Source: Methanosuratincolales archaeon (GTDB taxonomy: Archaea; Thermoproteota; Methanomethylicia; Methanomethylicales; Methanomethylicaceae). From it: a stretch of DNA of 5,309 nt. The stretch covers positions 1 through 5,309 of the forward strand of contig CALGKV010000128.1 in the NCBI GenBank assembly GCA_937930465.1. Reading direction: 5' to 3'. The notes under the pieces were generated by a model. It was not told the origin of the DNA and did not search any database. It worked only from the letters and a program-made list of their open reading frames with translations. The position numbers and the translations under genes are program-made. This document shows positions 4,833-5,309 of this stretch, one piece after another. Each line of letters starts with the position of its first letter. Within the stretch, counting starts at the first letter, position 1.

Positions 4833-5195
4833 TTATATAAAATTATCGGAACAGTCATCTTTGATGATACTGTTTAGGAATGGCACCACTTCCTTCCAAG
4901 CTTCATATGCTACCGAGTAAGCGTTTTCCCCTTTTTCTGTGAGTTCGTAAACCACTCTGCGCCTTCCCTCCACAATTTCAGTCTTGGCCTTGACGTACTC
5001 GCCCTGCAGAAGCTCTTTTAGGATCGGGTATATCGCGCCGCAGGTAGGCGTGCAACACCCCCTTGTGAATTCAGTTACCTTTTTCAAAATGACGTAACCA
5101 TGTGCAGGCCCTTGCTTAAGCGTCCGAAGGACAAGAAACTTCGAAATCCCCATGTTAATCAAGGATTTCCAGTATTCCTTATCGTCGAGAGGCAT
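4833..5195 (-). CDS. PadR-family transcriptional regulator with a cysteine triad
   Basis: Winged-helix DNA-binding protein of 120 residues from the chosen ATG. PadR features: FLVLRTLKQGPAHGYVILK (20-38), the recognition-helix motif GAIYPILKEL (53-62) corresponding to the usual GTIYPxLxRL, and the wing with GRRRVVYELTEKG (77-89), followed by a C-terminal dimerisation helix at about 90-112. Unusual are C47, C48 and C52 in GCCTPTCGA, directly before the recognition helix, plus C115 near the end. Metalloid binding there could dislodge it from DNA, as in ArsR proteins with cysteines in the DNA-binding helix; this is inference. ATG at 5193-5195 has AGGTGGT 7 bases upstream; the GTG at 5205-5207 lies within that site. 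First gene of the operon, it probably controls its own promoter. Confidence 0.85.
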   Translation of the reverse strand: MPLDDKEYWKSLINMGISKFLVLRTLKQGPAHGYVILKKVTEFTRGCCTPTCGAIYPILKELLQGEYVKAKTEIVEGRRRVVYELTEKGENAYSVAYEAWKEVVPFLNSIIKDDCSDNFI

Positions 5196-5202
5196 TGATC
5201 CG

Positions 5203-5209
5203 ACCACCT
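5203..5209 (-). promoter_or_regulatory. Ribosome-binding site that sets the padR start
   Basis: AGGTGGT on the minus strand, 7 bases before ATG at 5195. As with the DUF169 gene, the GTG within the site creates a false upstream start four codons longer. Confidence 0.6.
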
Positions 5210-5228
5210 GTTATTCCAATCAACCAAC

Positions 5229-5241
5229 AATAATAGTTATT
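5229..5241 (-). promoter_or_regulatory. Candidate TATA box and inverted repeat of the PadR operon
   Basis: CTATTATT (5229-5236, minus strand) is a plausible TATA box; the usual spacing puts the transcription start near 5206, at the ribosome-binding site, as for the left operon. The box is within an inverted repeat (AATAA, TAG, TTATT at 5229-5241), so a bound repressor would cover it. The arms are only 5 bases and AT-rich, so the repeat may be chance. Confidence 0.35.
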
Positions 5242-5280
5242 CGTCCCAAGAGTGTCTTCCATTTTTGACCAAATGAAAAG

Positions 5281-5298
5281 TTATGATAGAAATCATAA
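5281..5298. repeat. 18-bp inverted repeat upstream of the PadR operon
   Basis: TTATGAT and ATCATAA are perfect 7-base arms around AGAA. It lies about 90 bases upstream of the padR start, and may be a distal regulator site or belong to a gene beyond the right edge. An A6 run (5297-5302) overlaps its right end and gives T6 on the minus strand, possibly the terminator of a gene entering from the right. Confidence 0.4.
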
Positions 5299-5309
5299 AA
5301 AATTATCCG

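Overview
The window looks archaeal. Candidate promoters are TATA-like boxes rather than -35/-10 pairs, genes end at oligo-T tracts, GTG and TTG starts are common, and ribosome-binding sites are of the AGGTG/GGTGAT type. The lineage cannot be fixed from sequence alone, and a bacterium is not strictly excluded.

Layout. (1) Positions 2-457 (+): 3' part of an ABC-2 type export permease that enters from the left edge. (2) Positions 583-2798 (-): a compact three-gene operon read right to left: a DUF169-family protein, a DGC-domain putative metal-binding protein, and a BASS/ACR3-superfamily permease resembling arsenite exporters. (3) About 2810-3362: AT-rich intergenic DNA with a perfect 18-bp operator-like palindrome beside a TATA-like box, a second inverted repeat with the same ATCGTA core beside another TATA-like box, and further palindromes. 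(4) Positions 3363-5195 (-): a second operon read right to left: a PadR-type regulator with an unusual cysteine cluster, a 74-residue Cys-rich protein, an ArsP/COG0701-type permease, and a fourth, easily missed 73-codon gene whose frame is broken at an A7 tract.

How the genes may work together. Both operons pair a metal- or metalloid-type efflux permease with small cysteine-rich proteins. In the right operon a Cys-bearing PadR repressor could sense a thiophilic metalloid (arsenite or organoarsenical), the Cys-rich protein could bind or deliver it, and the permease could expel it. In the left operon the DGC and DUF169 proteins could play analogous accessory roles beside the ACR3-like pump. The substrates are inferred from family membership and context; alternatives such as copper or zinc (COG0701) or an organic anion (BASS) remain open.

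The two operons differ visibly in base composition: the left one is clearly more GC-rich, the right one and the spacer are AT-richer. This suggests separate histories. The most notable new signals are the hidden fourth gene after the arsP-like gene, an RNA hairpin between the PadR gene and the Cys-rich gene that would bury the latter's ribosome-binding site, and the cysteine triad at the PadR recognition helix.
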